64,000 nt of DNA from Aquimonas sp041395245 (GCA_041395245.1 JAWLAY010000007.1:186001-250000), one strand, 5' to 3'; counted from the stretch's first letter, positions 55,103 to 63,672 are shown. Notes: generated by a model from the letters alone, not told the origin. A program made the numbers and translations.

Positions 55103-55858
55103 GTGATCGTGACCGTCAGCAACAACAAAGGGGGCGTGGGCAAGACCGCGCTGGCCGCGCACCTGGTCTTTCGCGCGGCGGAACAGGGGCGCGTGCTGGC
55201 GATCGATCTCGATTCGCAGAGCAACCTCAGCGCCACCCTGATCGCACGCATCGACAAGCATGGACGGGCATCGTCCGACGCGCTGTTTACCGAGATCGAT
55301 GCGCCGCAGCCCATGCACACCGCCGACGCCGGAATCGATCTGTTGCCCGCCGCGGCAGGCTTGACCGGCGTTGATCGACAGAACCTTTCCTCTGGCTTCT
55401 CCGCGATGGGGCATATCAAGGCATTGGCTAAGCAGTACGACGTCGTGGTGATCGACACCCCGCCCGCATTGGGCTTGCGGCTGATGACGGCGCTGGCCTG
55501 TGCAGATCGTGTGCTGGTGCCACTGGTGCCCGAGTCCTACTCGGTAGACGGTGTGGCCACGGTGTTGTCGGAGATCGCCTCGATTGGCGAGAACCTCAAT
55601 CCTGCCATGCGTCCTGCCGATTTCGTGATCAATCTGATGAACCCGCAGGCCAAGCAGCATCGGCGTATTGCCGAGCAGATTGCGAGCAACTTCAAAGTGG
55701 CCGAGCCTTGGTTGAGCCGCTCGGTCGCGGTGGCCGATGCCCTGGCCGAGCGCCGTCCTGTGTGGCGGAAGACGAGTTCGCGCAACGCAGCGACGCAGTG
55801 GCGGACGCTGTGCGAAACCTTGCTGCGTGACTACGGCGTATTGCCAACGCTGGACTGA
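55103..55858 (+). CDS. Orphan ParA-family ATPase
   Basis: A 251-aa MinD/ParA-type P-loop ATPase. The deviant Walker A is NNKGGVGKTALAAHL with both lysines of the ParA type. Then come LAIDLDSQSNLS (A'), VVVIDTPPALGLRL (Walker B) and ADRVLVPLVPESYSV. The GTG at 55103 is preferred because it starts right before the P-loop strand and lies 8 nt after GAGACAGAGG; an ATG at 55004 would add 33 residues without family resemblance. No parB or cargo gene is adjacent, unlike the parA-parB pair at 61318-62996, so it probably positions something other than the chromosome. Its 3' end overlaps the convergent truC gene by 28 nt. Confidence 0.85.
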   Translation: MIVTVSNNKGGVGKTALAAHLVFRAAEQGRVLAIDLDSQSNLSATLIARIDKHGRASSDALFTEIDAPQPMHTADAGIDLLPAAAGLTGVDRQNLSSGFSAMGHIKALAKQYDVVVIDTPPALGLRLMTALACADRVLVPLVPESYSVDGVATVLSEIASIGENLNPAMRPADFVINLMNPQAKQHRRIAEQIASNFKVAEPWLSRSVAVADALAERRPVWRKTSSRNAATQWRTLCETLLRDYGVLPTLD

Positions 55859-56634
55859 GCCATTTCGGCGAAAGGATCGTGCGGCGGCAGCGCGGTTTCC
55901 CATTCGAAGCGATGCAGGATGCGTTGCCACTCAGCATCGAGTGGCGCCGCAATAGCCATCCGTGTGCCCAGGGCAGGATGCTGGAAACTCAGGCGCCAGG
56001 CGTGCAGCAGCATGCGGTGTACGCCGAACTCGACGCGGAATAGCCGGTTGTGCCGACCCTCGCCGTGGCTGGTATCGCCAATAAGATGGTGCGAGATGTG
56101 CTTCAAATGGCGACGTAGTTGTCGATAGCGCCCTGTCTCCGGCTGTAGTGCCAGCAACGAATAGCGCACGCTTTCGTAGCGTCCCAGCGCAATCGGCAGT
56201 TCGATGCTGGCCAGCCTTCGATAGTGCGTCAAGGCGGGCTTGGGCTGAGGCTTTCCCGGCGCATCCAGGGGATGATCGATACAGCCGCTGTCGTCGAGGC
56301 GCCCTCGTGCGACGGCCAGATAGGTCTTGCTTACCTCGCGCGACATGAACTGTTCGCCAAGCTGTCGCGCCATGGTCGCGTCGAAGGCGATCAGCAAGGC
56401 GCCGCTGGTCGCCCGATCCAGACGGTGAATCAGGTGGCAACGGCGACCGAGCTGTTCGCGCAGGCGATCCAGCAGAAAATCGGTTTCGTAGGCGGCCATT
56501 CCGCTGCGATGCGCCAGCAATCCAGCCGGTTTGTTGACCACTGCAAGGTGATCGTCCAGATACACCCACTGCAGCGGTGGATCACGCTCGGGCGGTGCGC
56601 TGTCGGGTACATCGGTATCGGGCAAGGGATTCAC
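55831..56634 (-). CDS. truC: tRNA pseudouridine(65) synthase-like (RluA family)
   Basis: A 267-aa pseudouridine synthase. The active-site block HRLDRATSGAL (70-80) holds the catalytic Asp73, preceded by LAVVNKPAGLLAHRSG. A later segment QPETGRYRQLRRHLKHISHHLIGDTSHGEGRHNRLFR is typical of TruC, which modifies U65 in tRNA; RluA-like rRNA or tRNA32 enzymes are the alternatives. The lack of an N-terminal S4 domain agrees with TruC. It converges with the ParA-like gene, overlapping by 28 nt, and is divergent from hemF. Confidence 0.88.
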   Translation of the reverse strand: MNPLPDTDVPDSAPPERDPPLQWVYLDDHLAVVNKPAGLLAHRSGMAAYETDFLLDRLREQLGRRCHLIHRLDRATSGALLIAFDATMARQLGEQFMSREVSKTYLAVARGRLDDSGCIDHPLDAPGKPQPKPALTHYRRLASIELPIALGRYESVRYSLLALQPETGRYRQLRRHLKHISHHLIGDTSHGEGRHNRLFRVEFGVHRMLLHAWRLSFQHPALGTRMAIAAPLDAEWQRILHRFEWETALPPHDPFAEMAQSSVGNTP

Positions 56635-56701
56635 GAGCGGGCGGCGGTAGGCGCGGGGCTCGCTATCATGCCCGTCCGACGACGACTACGCAGGACTTCG
56701 C

Positions 56702-57640
56702 ATGAACCCGATCACCGACATCGCCCAGTGGCTGACTTCCCTGCAGGATCGCCTCTGCAGTGCGCTGGAGCAGGCCGATGGTGGCGCACGATTCCACGAA
56801 GATGCCTGGACGCGCAGCGAAGGTGGTGGTGGCCGTACCCGAGTGCTGCGCGATGGCGCAGTGTTCGAGCAGGGCGGGGTGAACTTCTCCGAAGTCAGTG
56901 GTGATCGTCTGCCGTCCTCGGCCAGCAGTGGGCGACCGGAGTTGGCGGGCGCGGGCTTTCGAGCCATGGGGGTCTCGCTGGTCCTGCATCCGCGCAATCC
57001 CTATGTGCCGACCACGCACATGAACGTTCGCTACTTCCAGGCGATTCGTGATGGCGCGGTGGTGGCCTGGTGGTTTGGCGGCGGCTTCGACCTCACACCC
57101 TTCTATCCGTTTGATGAGGACATTCTGCATTGGCACCGCACAGCGAATGCGGCTTGCGCGGGCTTTGGCGCGCAGCGCTATGCCGCCCACAAGCAGTGGT
57201 GTGACGACTACTTCTTCCTGAAGCATCGGCAGGAAACCCGAGGTGTGGGCGGACTGTTCTTCGATGACCTGCATGCCGATGGCTTCGATGCCTGTTTCGC
57301 CTACACGCGTGCCGTGGGTGAGGCGTTCCTTCCCGCCTATCTGCCGATTGTAGAAAGACGACGACAGATGACCTGGGGCGAGCGGGAGCGCGAGTTCCAA
57401 CTGTATCGGCGCGGTCGCTATGTCGAGTTCAATCTGGTGTTCGACCGCGGCACGTTGTTTGGCTTGCAGTCCGGCGGACGAACGGAATCGATCCTGATGA
57501 GCCTGCCGCCGCGCGTGCGGTTCGAGTACGGCTACCAGCCCGTAGAGGGTTCAGCGGAGGCGCGTTTGGGCGACTACCTGCGCGCCCGCGATTGGCTGGG
57601 CGAATTGTCCGCGGTCGCCGAGCAACCGGACCGTCAATAA
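56702..57640 (+). CDS. hemF: Oxygen-dependent coproporphyrinogen III oxidase
   Basis: A 312-aa enzyme that decarboxylates coproporphyrinogen III to protoporphyrinogen IX in aerobic heme synthesis. Diagnostic blocks are GGGGRTRVLRDGAVFEQGGV, FRAMGVSLVLHPRNPYVPTT, HMNVRYFQ, WWFGGGFDLTPFYPFDEDIL, VGGLFFDDLHADGF, and the signature GRYVEFNLVFDRGTLFGLQ with the conserved Gly/Arg-rich end PPRVRFEYGY. Full length. It is divergent from truC. Its 3' end is followed at once by the two sRNA genes on the other strand. Confidence 0.97.
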   Translation: MNPITDIAQWLTSLQDRLCSALEQADGGARFHEDAWTRSEGGGGRTRVLRDGAVFEQGGVNFSEVSGDRLPSSASSGRPELAGAGFRAMGVSLVLHPRNPYVPTTHMNVRYFQAIRDGAVVAWWFGGGFDLTPFYPFDEDILHWHRTANAACAGFGAQRYAAHKQWCDDYFFLKHRQETRGVGGLFFDDLHADGFDACFAYTRAVGEAFLPAYLPIVERRRQMTWGEREREFQLYRRGRYVEFNLVFDRGTLFGLQSGGRTESILMSLPPRVRFEYGYQPVEGSAEARLGDYLRARDWLGELSAVAEQPDRQ

Positions 57641-57677
57641 AAAAAACCCTGGTCACGAGGGGAGGCGTGACCAGGGT
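57636..57677 (-). terminator. Intrinsic terminator of sRNA copy 2
   Basis: On the minus strand, ACCCTGGTCAC and GTGACCAGGGT form a perfect 11-bp stem (57667-57677 with 57646-57656), followed by eight T before ATTG. On the plus strand the hairpin is followed by CGGTTTG only, so it would stop hemF transcripts weakly at best. Confidence 0.88.
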
Positions 57678-57750
57678 CGGTTTGACGAAGCGGCGTGGGG
57701 GAGACCGTTTCGTCGGACTCACTCTGGGGAGGGTTGAGTGAATCGGGTGG
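57636..57750 (-). ncRNA. sX13-like small RNA, copy 2 (C-rich-loop sRNA)
   Basis: On the minus strand, three hairpins follow each other. Hairpin 1: GATTCACTC/GAGTGAGTC (57744-57736 with 57724-57716; 9 bp), loop with CCCTCCCC. Hairpin 2: GACGAAACGG/CCGCTTCGTC (57714-57705 with 57693-57684; one mismatch), loop TCTCCCCCACG. Hairpin 3: an 11-bp stem ACCCTGGTCAC (57677-57646) with loop GCCTCCCCTC, running into eight U. All three loops expose CUCCCC. This is the build of sX13 of Xanthomonas, a ~115-nt sRNA with three C-rich loops encoded next to polA. It would base-pair with G-rich ribosome sites. The 5' end is approximate. Confidence 0.68.
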
Positions 57751-57880
57751 GCGTTGCGTCCACCGCGAACAGAGATGGCGTCGTGTGCGGCAAGTTCAAG
57801 CGTCTGAGCGGTTTCGTTCAGCTCTTGCTTAGCTGTGTGAGGTTCGGGTGATGCAGGCGGCGGTGCTGTCACCCTTGGCC

Positions 57881-57926
57881 AAATAAAAAGCCCCGAGCGC
57901 CAATGGGGGAGGTGCGCTCGGGGCTT
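57881..57926 (-). terminator. Intrinsic terminator of sRNA copy 1
   Basis: A perfect 13-bp stem (57914-57926 with 57888-57900) with a 13-nt loop, followed on the minus strand by TTTTTATTT. It would also end read-through from polA. Confidence 0.88.
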
Positions 57927-57996
57927 GGGGTTTGGAAGCGGATTGGGGAGATCGCTGCTTCCTTTGATCTGCGAGAGGGGGAGTTCGCAAATCTGG
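57881..57996 (-). ncRNA. sX13-like small RNA, copy 1 (C-rich-loop sRNA)
   Basis: It has the same three-hairpin plan on the minus strand. Hairpin 1: GATTTGCGA/TCGCAGATC (57993-57985 with 57974-57966; 9 bp including one G-U), loop ACTCCCCCTC. Hairpin 2: GGAAGC...GCTTCC (57962-57957 with 57939-57934) plus an inner GAT/ATC, loop CTCCCCA. Hairpin 3: the 13-bp stem AAGCCCCGAGCGC with loop ACCTCCCCCATTG, ending in TTTTTATTT. Length about 115 nt, as for Xanthomonas sX13, and also directly downstream of polA. Copies 1 and 2 have unrelated stem sequences but the same stem lengths and loop motifs, so they are diverged paralogues. TTGACA at 58064-58059 could be the -35 of its promoter; no good -10 is seen. 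Confidence 0.7.
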
Positions 57997-58056
57997 TGAC
58001 CTTGCGTCACCGTGCTGCGCAGTCTACGGATGTGATCTGAAAACTACGTGACTGCG

Positions 58057-58077
58057 ACTGTCAAAGAGTTTGACAGT
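58057..58077. repeat. Perfect 9-bp inverted repeat downstream of polA
   Basis: ACTGTCAAA (58057-58065), a 3-nt spacer GAG, then TTTGACAGT (58069-58077). It lies between the polA stop and sRNA copy 1. It contains TTGACA in both directions, so it may act as a -35 element, an operator, or an mRNA 3'-end hairpin for polA (no U-run follows). Confidence 0.6.
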
Positions 58078-58122
58078 TCAGAATCAATTCACACCATCCG
58101 ACTTTGGAGGTAAGTGGGCGAC

Positions 58123-60867
58123 TCAGTGCGCTTCATCCCAGTTGGCACCGACGCCGCAGTCCACGACCAGCGGTACCCGCAACGTGGCGGCATTCTGCAT
58201 GCGCTGGCGGGCTTCGGCGATCAAGGTGTCGCAGAAGTCGGCGTCAACCTCAAACACCAGTTCGTCGTGCACCTGCATCAGCATGTGCGCCCGATCCTGC
58301 TGGGTCGCGAGCCAGGCGTGCAGGGTAAGCATGGCGCGTTTGATGATGTCGGCAGCACTGCCCTGCATGGGCGCATTGACGGCGGCACGCTCGGCACCGG
58401 CGCGCAGGCCCTGATTGCGGGCATGGATGTCGTTGAGATACAGGCGTCGCCCGAACACGGTCTCGACGTATCCCTGATCACGTGCCTGTTGCCGGACGCG
58501 CTCCATGTAGCCCTGTACGCCCGGATAGCGGGCGAAGTAGAGCGCGATGTAATCCTGTGCTTCGCCACGACCGATGCCCAACTGGCGCGCCAGTCCAAAC
58601 GCGCTCATGCCGTACATGAGGCCGAAGTTGATCGCTTTGGCAGCGCGACGTTGCCCGCTGTCGACCTGATCCAGCGCGACGCCGAAGACTTCCGCAGCGG
58701 TGGCGCGATGAACGTCCTGGCCTCCTGCGAAGGCCGCCAGCAAGCCTGGGTCTTCCGAAAGATGCGCCATGATGCGCAACTCGATCTGCGAGTAGTCGCA
58801 GGCCACGATGCGCCGTCCGGGTGGTGCGACAAAGGCGCGGCGGATGCGTCGACCGTCTTCGCTGCGAATCGGGATGTTCTGGAGATTCGGGTCGCTGGAC
58901 GACAGGCGACCGGTCGCCGCGCCGGTCTGGTGGTAGCTGGTATGAACACGCCCGGTCTCCGGGTGAATCGCTTCCGGCAACTTCTCGGTATAGGTGCTGC
59001 GCAGTTTGGCGAGTCCGCGATAGTCCAGAATCAGGCGCGGCAGTTCATGCAGGTCGGCAATGGCTTCGAGCGCTTCTTCGTTGGTGCTGGGCGCGCCGGT
59101 CGGTGTTTTCACCATGGCAGGCAGGTTCAGCTCGTCAAACAGCAAGGCGGCGAGTTGCTTGGGTGAGTCGAGACTGAAATGGCGGCCCGCCAGCTCGAAG
59201 GCGCGTTGCTGTGCGGCCAGCATGCGGCGACCCAAATCCTCGCTCTGGCGTTTGAGCTCGCTTGCGTCGATCAATACGCCCTTGGCCTCCATGGCGGTCA
59301 GCACCGGCACCAGCGGCATTTCAATATCGGTATAGACCTCGCACAAGGTCGGGTTCTGCTGCAGTAGAGGCCAAAGCGTCTGCTGCAAGCGCAGGGTGAT
59401 GTCGGCGTCCTCGGCGGAATAGTCGCAGGCCGTCTGCACATCGACCTGAGAAAACGCAATCGACTTGGCGCCCTTGCCTGCTACCTGTTCGTAACTGATC
59501 GGCGAATAGCCGAGGTAGTGCCGCGCCAGCGAGTCCATGTCGTGCCGCGTGGCGGTCGAGTTCAGCACAAACGAAGCCAGCATGCTGTCGTGCTGCAAGC
59601 CCTGCACGTCGATGCCGTGCCGCCGCAGGACATGCAGGTCGTACTTGGCGTTTTGCGCCAACTTTCCGATTGCCGGGTCCTGCAGAATCGGCCGTAGCGC
59701 GTCCAGCACTTCGTCGCGCGCAAGCTGCGCGGGCGCGCCGGGATAGTCGTGTGCCAGCGGGATGTAGATGGCCTCGCCTGCGGCGATGGCAAATGACAGT
59801 CCAACCAGGTCGGCACGCATCGGATCGAGCCCGCTGGTTTCGGTGTCGAAACAAAGTAGCGAGGCCGTCGACATCCGCTCCAGCCATGGCTGCAGTGTGT
59901 CCCAGGCAGTGATCAGGTGATAGCTGCCCTTGGCTGGCGCATCGGTCGACACGGCCAGGGGGTTGCCTGCGTTGACAGGATGCAATGCCGGATTGCGTTT
60001 GGGCACGTCAGGGCTTGGACCGGGATTGCCTTCCATTTCACGCAAGGCGGCATTGAAGCCATAGCGCTGGAACAGATTTTTCAGCGCCGCCGTGTCCCTC
60101 GGCTGCAGAATCAGATCTCGCGCGGTCCGATCCAGTTCGACATCCGTACGGATCGTGGTCAAGGTTCGGTTGAGCGGCAGGCGAGGCAGCGCGGCGCGGA
60201 GGTTCTCACCAATCTTGCCGCCGATCTGCGCGGCGTGGTCCATCACGCCCTGCAGGCTGCCGTACTCTGCCAGCCATTTGGCGGCGGTCTTCGGTCCGCA
60301 TTTTTCGACACCGGGAATGTTGTCAACGCTGTCACCCATCAAGGCCAGATAGTCGATGATTTGGTCGGCGCGCACGCCGAACTTTTCGACCACGCCCGCT
60401 TCGTTCAGTGTGCTGCCGCTCATCGTGTTGACCAAGCGAATGCCCGGCCGCACCAGTTGGGCGAAATCCTTGTCGCTGGTCGAGACGGTGACGTCGATGC
60501 CTTGCGCCGCCGCTTGTATCGCCAGCGTCCCGATCACATCATCAGCTTCAACACCGGCCACGCGCAGGATGGGAAAGCCCAGCGCCGCAACAATGGCCAG
60601 CATGGGCTCGATCTGGGCACGCAGATCATCAGGCATGGCCTCGCGATTGGCCTTGTACTGCGGATATAGCTCGTCGCGGAAGGTCGGCCCCGAGGCATCC
60701 ATCACGAAGGCCGCGAATTCCGGCGCTTCCTTGAGGGTGGAACGCAACATGTTGACGACCCCGAACAGCGCGCCAGTGGGCTCGCCCGCCGAATTGCTCA
60801 ACGGCGGCAAGGCATGGAACGCACGATAGAGATAGCTGGAGCCATCGATCAGGATCAGTCGGTTCAT
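58123..60867 (-). CDS. polA: DNA polymerase I
   Basis: A 914-aa repair and Okazaki-fragment polymerase. The N-terminal 5'-3' exonuclease (about 1-290) starts MNRLILIDGSSYLYRAFHAL, with TVSTSDKDFAQLV and YLALMGDSVDNIPGV. The 3'-5' exonuclease (about 325-515) keeps the DxE pair in LCFDTETSGLDP and the later Asp of the YSAEDAD segment, so proofreading is predicted. The polymerase domain has motif A VACDYSQIELRIMAHL, motif B RRAAKAINFGLMYGMS and motif C MQVHDELVFEV. The start 60867 is certain from the N-terminus. It is divergent from the DUF2782 gene (71-nt gap), and its 3' side carries two sRNA genes. Confidence 0.97.
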   Translation of the reverse strand: MNRLILIDGSSYLYRAFHALPPLSNSAGEPTGALFGVVNMLRSTLKEAPEFAAFVMDASGPTFRDELYPQYKANREAMPDDLRAQIEPMLAIVAALGFPILRVAGVEADDVIGTLAIQAAAQGIDVTVSTSDKDFAQLVRPGIRLVNTMSGSTLNEAGVVEKFGVRADQIIDYLALMGDSVDNIPGVEKCGPKTAAKWLAEYGSLQGVMDHAAQIGGKIGENLRAALPRLPLNRTLTTIRTDVELDRTARDLILQPRDTAALKNLFQRYGFNAALREMEGNPGPSPDVPKRNPALHPVNAGNPLAVSTDAPAKGSYHLITAWDTLQPWLERMSTASLLCFDTETSGLDPMRADLVGLSFAIAAGEAIYIPLAHDYPGAPAQLARDEVLDALRPILQDPAIGKLAQNAKYDLHVLRRHGIDVQGLQHDSMLASFVLNSTATRHDMDSLARHYLGYSPISYEQVAGKGAKSIAFSQVDVQTACDYSAEDADITLRLQQTLWPLLQQNPTLCEVYTDIEMPLVPVLTAMEAKGVLIDASELKRQSEDLGRRMLAAQQRAFELAGRHFSLDSPKQLAALLFDELNLPAMVKTPTGAPSTNEEALEAIADLHELPRLILDYRGLAKLRSTYTEKLPEAIHPETGRVHTSYHQTGAATGRLSSSDPNLQNIPIRSEDGRRIRRAFVAPPGRRIVACDYSQIELRIMAHLSEDPGLLAAFAGGQDVHRATAAEVFGVALDQVDSGQRRAAKAINFGLMYGMSAFGLARQLGIGRGEAQDYIALYFARYPGVQGYMERVRQQARDQGYVETVFGRRLYLNDIHARNQGLRAGAERAAVNAPMQGSAADIIKRAMLTLHAWLATQQDRAHMLMQVHDELVFEVDADFCDTLIAEARQRMQNAATLRVPLVVDCGVGANWDEAH

Positions 60868-60938
60868 GCGGCATTGTAGTCTGCGTGCGTGGCTCGGCAG
60901 TATGCTGCGCAACCACTGGCTGGCATGGGAGAAGCGCG

Positions 60939-61283
60939 ATGAAACGAAGCTTGCTATGGGCGACACTGCTGTTTCCGGCTGCCGTGCTGCATGCCCAATC
61001 CGATACGGCGTCGGCCCCCGCGCCCGAGGAGGCGCCGTTACCACCCAAGGTTGAACTGACACCACAACCCGAGGACGCGCCGGTGGTGTCGATCCGTCGG
61101 GATGAGTCGACTGGCGATGTGGTGGAGGAGTATCGCCAGAATGGGCGCATCTACATGGTCAAGGTCACGCCGCAGCGCGGCCCGTCCTATTCGCTCATCG
61201 ACACCAATGGCGATGGCAAGTTGGACAAATCCGATGGCGAAGGTGTGCGTCCGGTCTACTGGACGATCTACGAGTGGGATTGA
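60939..61283 (+). CDS. DUF2782-family small periplasmic protein
   Basis: A 114-aa protein with a signal peptide (about 1-19, ending LHAQ). A Pro-rich linker is followed by the DUF2782 core SIRRDESTGDVVEEYRQNGRIYMVKVTP, then SYSLIDTNGDGKLD. DTNGDGKLD resembles an EF-hand calcium loop, but only one is present. Such genes are regularly found divergent from polA in gammaproteobacteria; the function is unknown. The ATG at 60939 follows GGGAGAAG. It faces parB tail to tail. Confidence 0.88.
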   Translation: MKRSLLWATLLFPAAVLHAQSDTASAPAPEEAPLPPKVELTPQPEDAPVVSIRRDESTGDVVEEYRQNGRIYMVKVTPQRGPSYSLIDTNGDGKLDKSDGEGVRPVYWTIYEWD

Positions 61284-61317
61284 TCCAATGTGATGGCTGA
61301 AGAGCGTGCGCGGCGCC

Positions 61318-62187
61318 TCAGCGCCGCACGCGCTCCAGAATGCCTTCCAGTTCATCCAGGCTGAAATACTGCACGACGAGCTTGCCGCGTCCGCCACGAC
61401 CGTGTTGGATCGCCACCTTTGCACTCAACAGTTCCGACAGTTCGCGTTCCAGCGATTGAATGTCGGCGTCCGCCTTCTTTGCCGTCGGCGCGGGTGCGGT
61501 CTGGCCGCGTTGCAGGGCCTGCACGCGGCGTTCGATCTCGCGTACCGACCAGCTTTCGTCGGCGGCCTGGCGCGCCAGGTCGACCGCTTGATCGACGGGA
61601 AGGGTCAGCAGGGCGCGGGCATGGCCCATTTCGATCCGACGTGCTTCCACCAGGTTGCGAATGGCTTCGGGCAGCTCCAGCAGGCGCAGCAGATTGCTGA
61701 CGGCGGCGCGTGAGCGACCGACCGCCTCGGCGGTTTGCTGGTGGGTCAACTGGAACTCGTCGATCAGGCGTTGCAGGGCGAGCGCTTCTTCCAGCGGATT
61801 GAGGTCTTCGCGCTGGATGTTCTCGATCAGCGCCATGGCCAGCGCGGCATGATCATCGGTTTCGCGCACGACGCAGGGCACTTCGCGCAGCGAGGCCAAC
61901 TGCGCGGCACGCCAGCGGCGCTCGCCCGCGATGATCTCGAAGCGATCGCGATTGATCGGACGAACGATGATGGGCTGGATCAGTCCTTGAGCCCGAATCG
62001 AGTCGGCCAGCTCCGCCAGCCGCTCCTTGTCCATCGTGCTGCGTGGCTGATACTTGCCCGGTTGCAGTGACTCGATCGGCAGATCGCGGAGGCGCTCGCT
62101 TTCAGAATTTGAACTGGCGGGGGTCGTTGCGGAATTGCCGAGCAACGCATCCAGTCCACGTCCCAGTCCGCGCTTCTTGGTGCTCAT
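61318..62187 (-). CDS. parB: Chromosome-partitioning protein ParB
   Basis: A 289-aa CTPase clamp binding parS. The N-terminus STKKRGLGRGLDALLG contains the ParA-stimulating arginine patch. The ParB/Srx core has IQPIIVRPINRDRFEIIAGERRWRAAQLA with the GERR CTP motif, and EIENIQRE-like ALIENIQREDLNPLEEA. The HTH is LTHQQTAEAVGRSRAAVSNLLRLL. The C-terminal dimer domain ends KLVVQYFSLDELEGILERV. It overlaps parA by ATGA, and the pair forms the chromosomal type I partition system. It faces the DUF2782 gene. Confidence 0.96.
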   Translation of the reverse strand: MSTKKRGLGRGLDALLGNSATTPASSNSESERLRDLPIESLQPGKYQPRSTMDKERLAELADSIRAQGLIQPIIVRPINRDRFEIIAGERRWRAAQLASLREVPCVVRETDDHAALAMALIENIQREDLNPLEEALALQRLIDEFQLTHQQTAEAVGRSRAAVSNLLRLLELPEAIRNLVEARRIEMGHARALLTLPVDQAVDLARQAADESWSVREIERRVQALQRGQTAPAPTAKKADADIQSLERELSELLSAKVAIQHGRGGRGKLVVQYFSLDELEGILERVRR

Positions 62188-62996
62188 GTGGAAGCCTCCG
62201 TGCGGCTTGCGTCGGAATGGGTCGGCGCGCCGTGCTGCTTCTCGCGCCGGATGACTTCGCCTGCCAGACCAAGATAGGCGATGCTGCCACGCGAGCTGCG
62301 GTCGTATTCGACGATGCTCTGGCCATGGCTGGGCGCTTCGGCGACGCGCACGTTGCGCGGAATCATGGTGCGGAACACCTTGTCGCCAAAGTGTTCGATC
62401 AGTTGCGCGGACACATCGTTGCCCAGATTGTTGCGCACGTCATACATGGTCCGCAGGATGCCATCGATCTCGAGGCGGGGATTCAAGCGCTGCTTGACCG
62501 CTTTGACCGTATTCATCAATGCGGACAGTCCTTCCAGCGCGAAGTATTCGCACTGCATTGGCACCAACACGCCATCGGCAGCGGTGAGTGCATTCAAGGT
62601 CAACAGATTCAACGAGGGTGGGCAGTCGATCAGAATGTAGTGGTAGTGCTCGCGGACGCGCTGCAGTGCTTCACGCAGTCGGTGTTCGCGGGCCAGCGCA
62701 TCCATCAGCTTGATCTCGGCGGCGGTCAGGTCGGCGCTGCCGGGCAGCACGTCAAAGCCGCCGTTGGCCTTGCGAAGCGCCTGTTCGACGGTGGATTCCT
62801 CCAGCAACACATCGCAGCCATTCGGCCCCTCGGCATGCTTGTCGATGCCGACCGCCATGGTCGCGTTGCCCTGCGGGTCCATGTCGACGAGCAGGACACG
62901 GCGACGCGCCTCGGCCAGACAAGCGGCCAGATTCACCGCGGTGGTGGTCTTGCCCACGCCACCCTTCTGATTTGCGATTGCGATGATGCGACCCAT
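62184..62996 (-). CDS. parA: Chromosome-partitioning ATPase ParA
   Basis: A 270-aa type Ib ParA/Soj ATPase. The canonical start GRIIAIANQKGGVGKTTTAVN holds the deviant Walker A. It is followed by VLLVDMDPQGNA, the strand VLPGSADLTAAEIKL, YILIDCPPSLNLLTLNAL (Walker B) and VPMQCEYFALEGLSALM. Non-specific DNA-binding arginines lie in the C-terminal helices. It works with ParB (ATGA overlap) to segregate oriC regions. It is preceded on the same strand by rsmG with a 43-nt gap, the usual rsmG-parA-parB order near the origin. Confidence 0.97.
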   Translation of the reverse strand: MGRIIAIANQKGGVGKTTTAVNLAACLAEARRRVLLVDMDPQGNATMAVGIDKHAEGPNGCDVLLEESTVEQALRKANGGFDVLPGSADLTAAEIKLMDALAREHRLREALQRVREHYHYILIDCPPSLNLLTLNALTAADGVLVPMQCEYFALEGLSALMNTVKAVKQRLNPRLEIDGILRTMYDVRNNLGNDVSAQLIEHFGDKVFRTMIPRNVRVAEAPSHGQSIVEYDRSSRGSIAYLGLAGEVIRREKQHGAPTHSDASRTEAST

Positions 62997-63039
62997 GTTG
63001 CGCTCCAGTCTGCGCTGCGCTGATTACCGACCCGCGTCC

Positions 63040-63672
63040 TCAGCAACGCCTTTCCAACACCACGATATGACGCTCCGCGTCCAGGAACGGTACGCGCAAT
63101 GCCTCGACTTCTCTGACTTGCCATGCGCTGGGCAGCGCATCGATCTCATGACCGGGAAACTGTCCCTTCATGGCGAGGATCTGACCGCCGTCGCGCACAA
63201 GATGGCCGCCCCATTCGACGATCTGCGCAAGACTACCCAAGGCGCGCGCCGTTAGACAGTCATAGCGGGCACTGGCGTCGACATTTTCTGCCCGACAGGC
63301 AAACACCGTGCAATGACTCAACTTGAATTGCCGCACCGCTTCGCGCAGAAACCGCGCCTTCTTGCCGACCGGCTCGACCATGTCGATGCGCCGTTGCGGC
63401 TCTGCAATGGCCAGCGGAATGGCTGGCAGACCCGCACCGGCACCGATGTCAATCTGCGATTTTCCCTGCGTCCAGCGCCACAGACTGAGCGAGTCCAGCA
63501 AGTGCAACGCGACCATGTCGTCGGGGTGGCGAATGGCGGTCAGGTTGTAGGTGGCGTTCCAGCGTTGCAACAGATCGACAAAATCCTGCAGCGCGGGTGC
63601 GAGTTCCGGCGGCAAGGACAGGGCTTGCAGGCCTTGGTCCAGCTGAAGCTTGGCTTGGGCAGAAAGACTCAC
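63040..63672 (-). CDS. rsmG: 16S rRNA (guanine(527)-N7)-methyltransferase
   Basis: A 210-aa SAM-dependent enzyme (GidB) methylating G527 of 16S rRNA; its loss gives low-level streptomycin resistance. The family signatures are RWNATYNLTAIRHPDDMVALHLLDSL, the SAM loop IDIGAGAGLPAIPLAI, EPVGKKARFLREAV and the ARALGSLAQIV block. It is normal in length. It heads the rsmG-parA-parB set; mnmG, usual next to it, would lie outside the window. Confidence 0.96.
   Translation of the reverse strand: MSLSAQAKLQLDQGLQALSLPPELAPALQDFVDLLQRWNATYNLTAIRHPDDMVALHLLDSLSLWRWTQGKSQIDIGAGAGLPAIPLAIAEPQRRIDMVEPVGKKARFLREAVRQFKLSHCTVFACRAENVDASARYDCLTARALGSLAQIVEWGGHLVRDGGQILAMKGQFPGHEIDALPSAWQVREVEALRVPFLDAERHIVVLERRC

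Noticed and set aside
57641..58000. GGGGA-loop hairpins read on the plus strand as a CsrB/RsmZ-type CsrA-binding RNA
   Set aside because: All six loops do show GGGGA on the plus strand, but both terminator U-runs are on the minus strand, where the loops read CUCCCC. The minus-strand sRNA reading explains the layout better.
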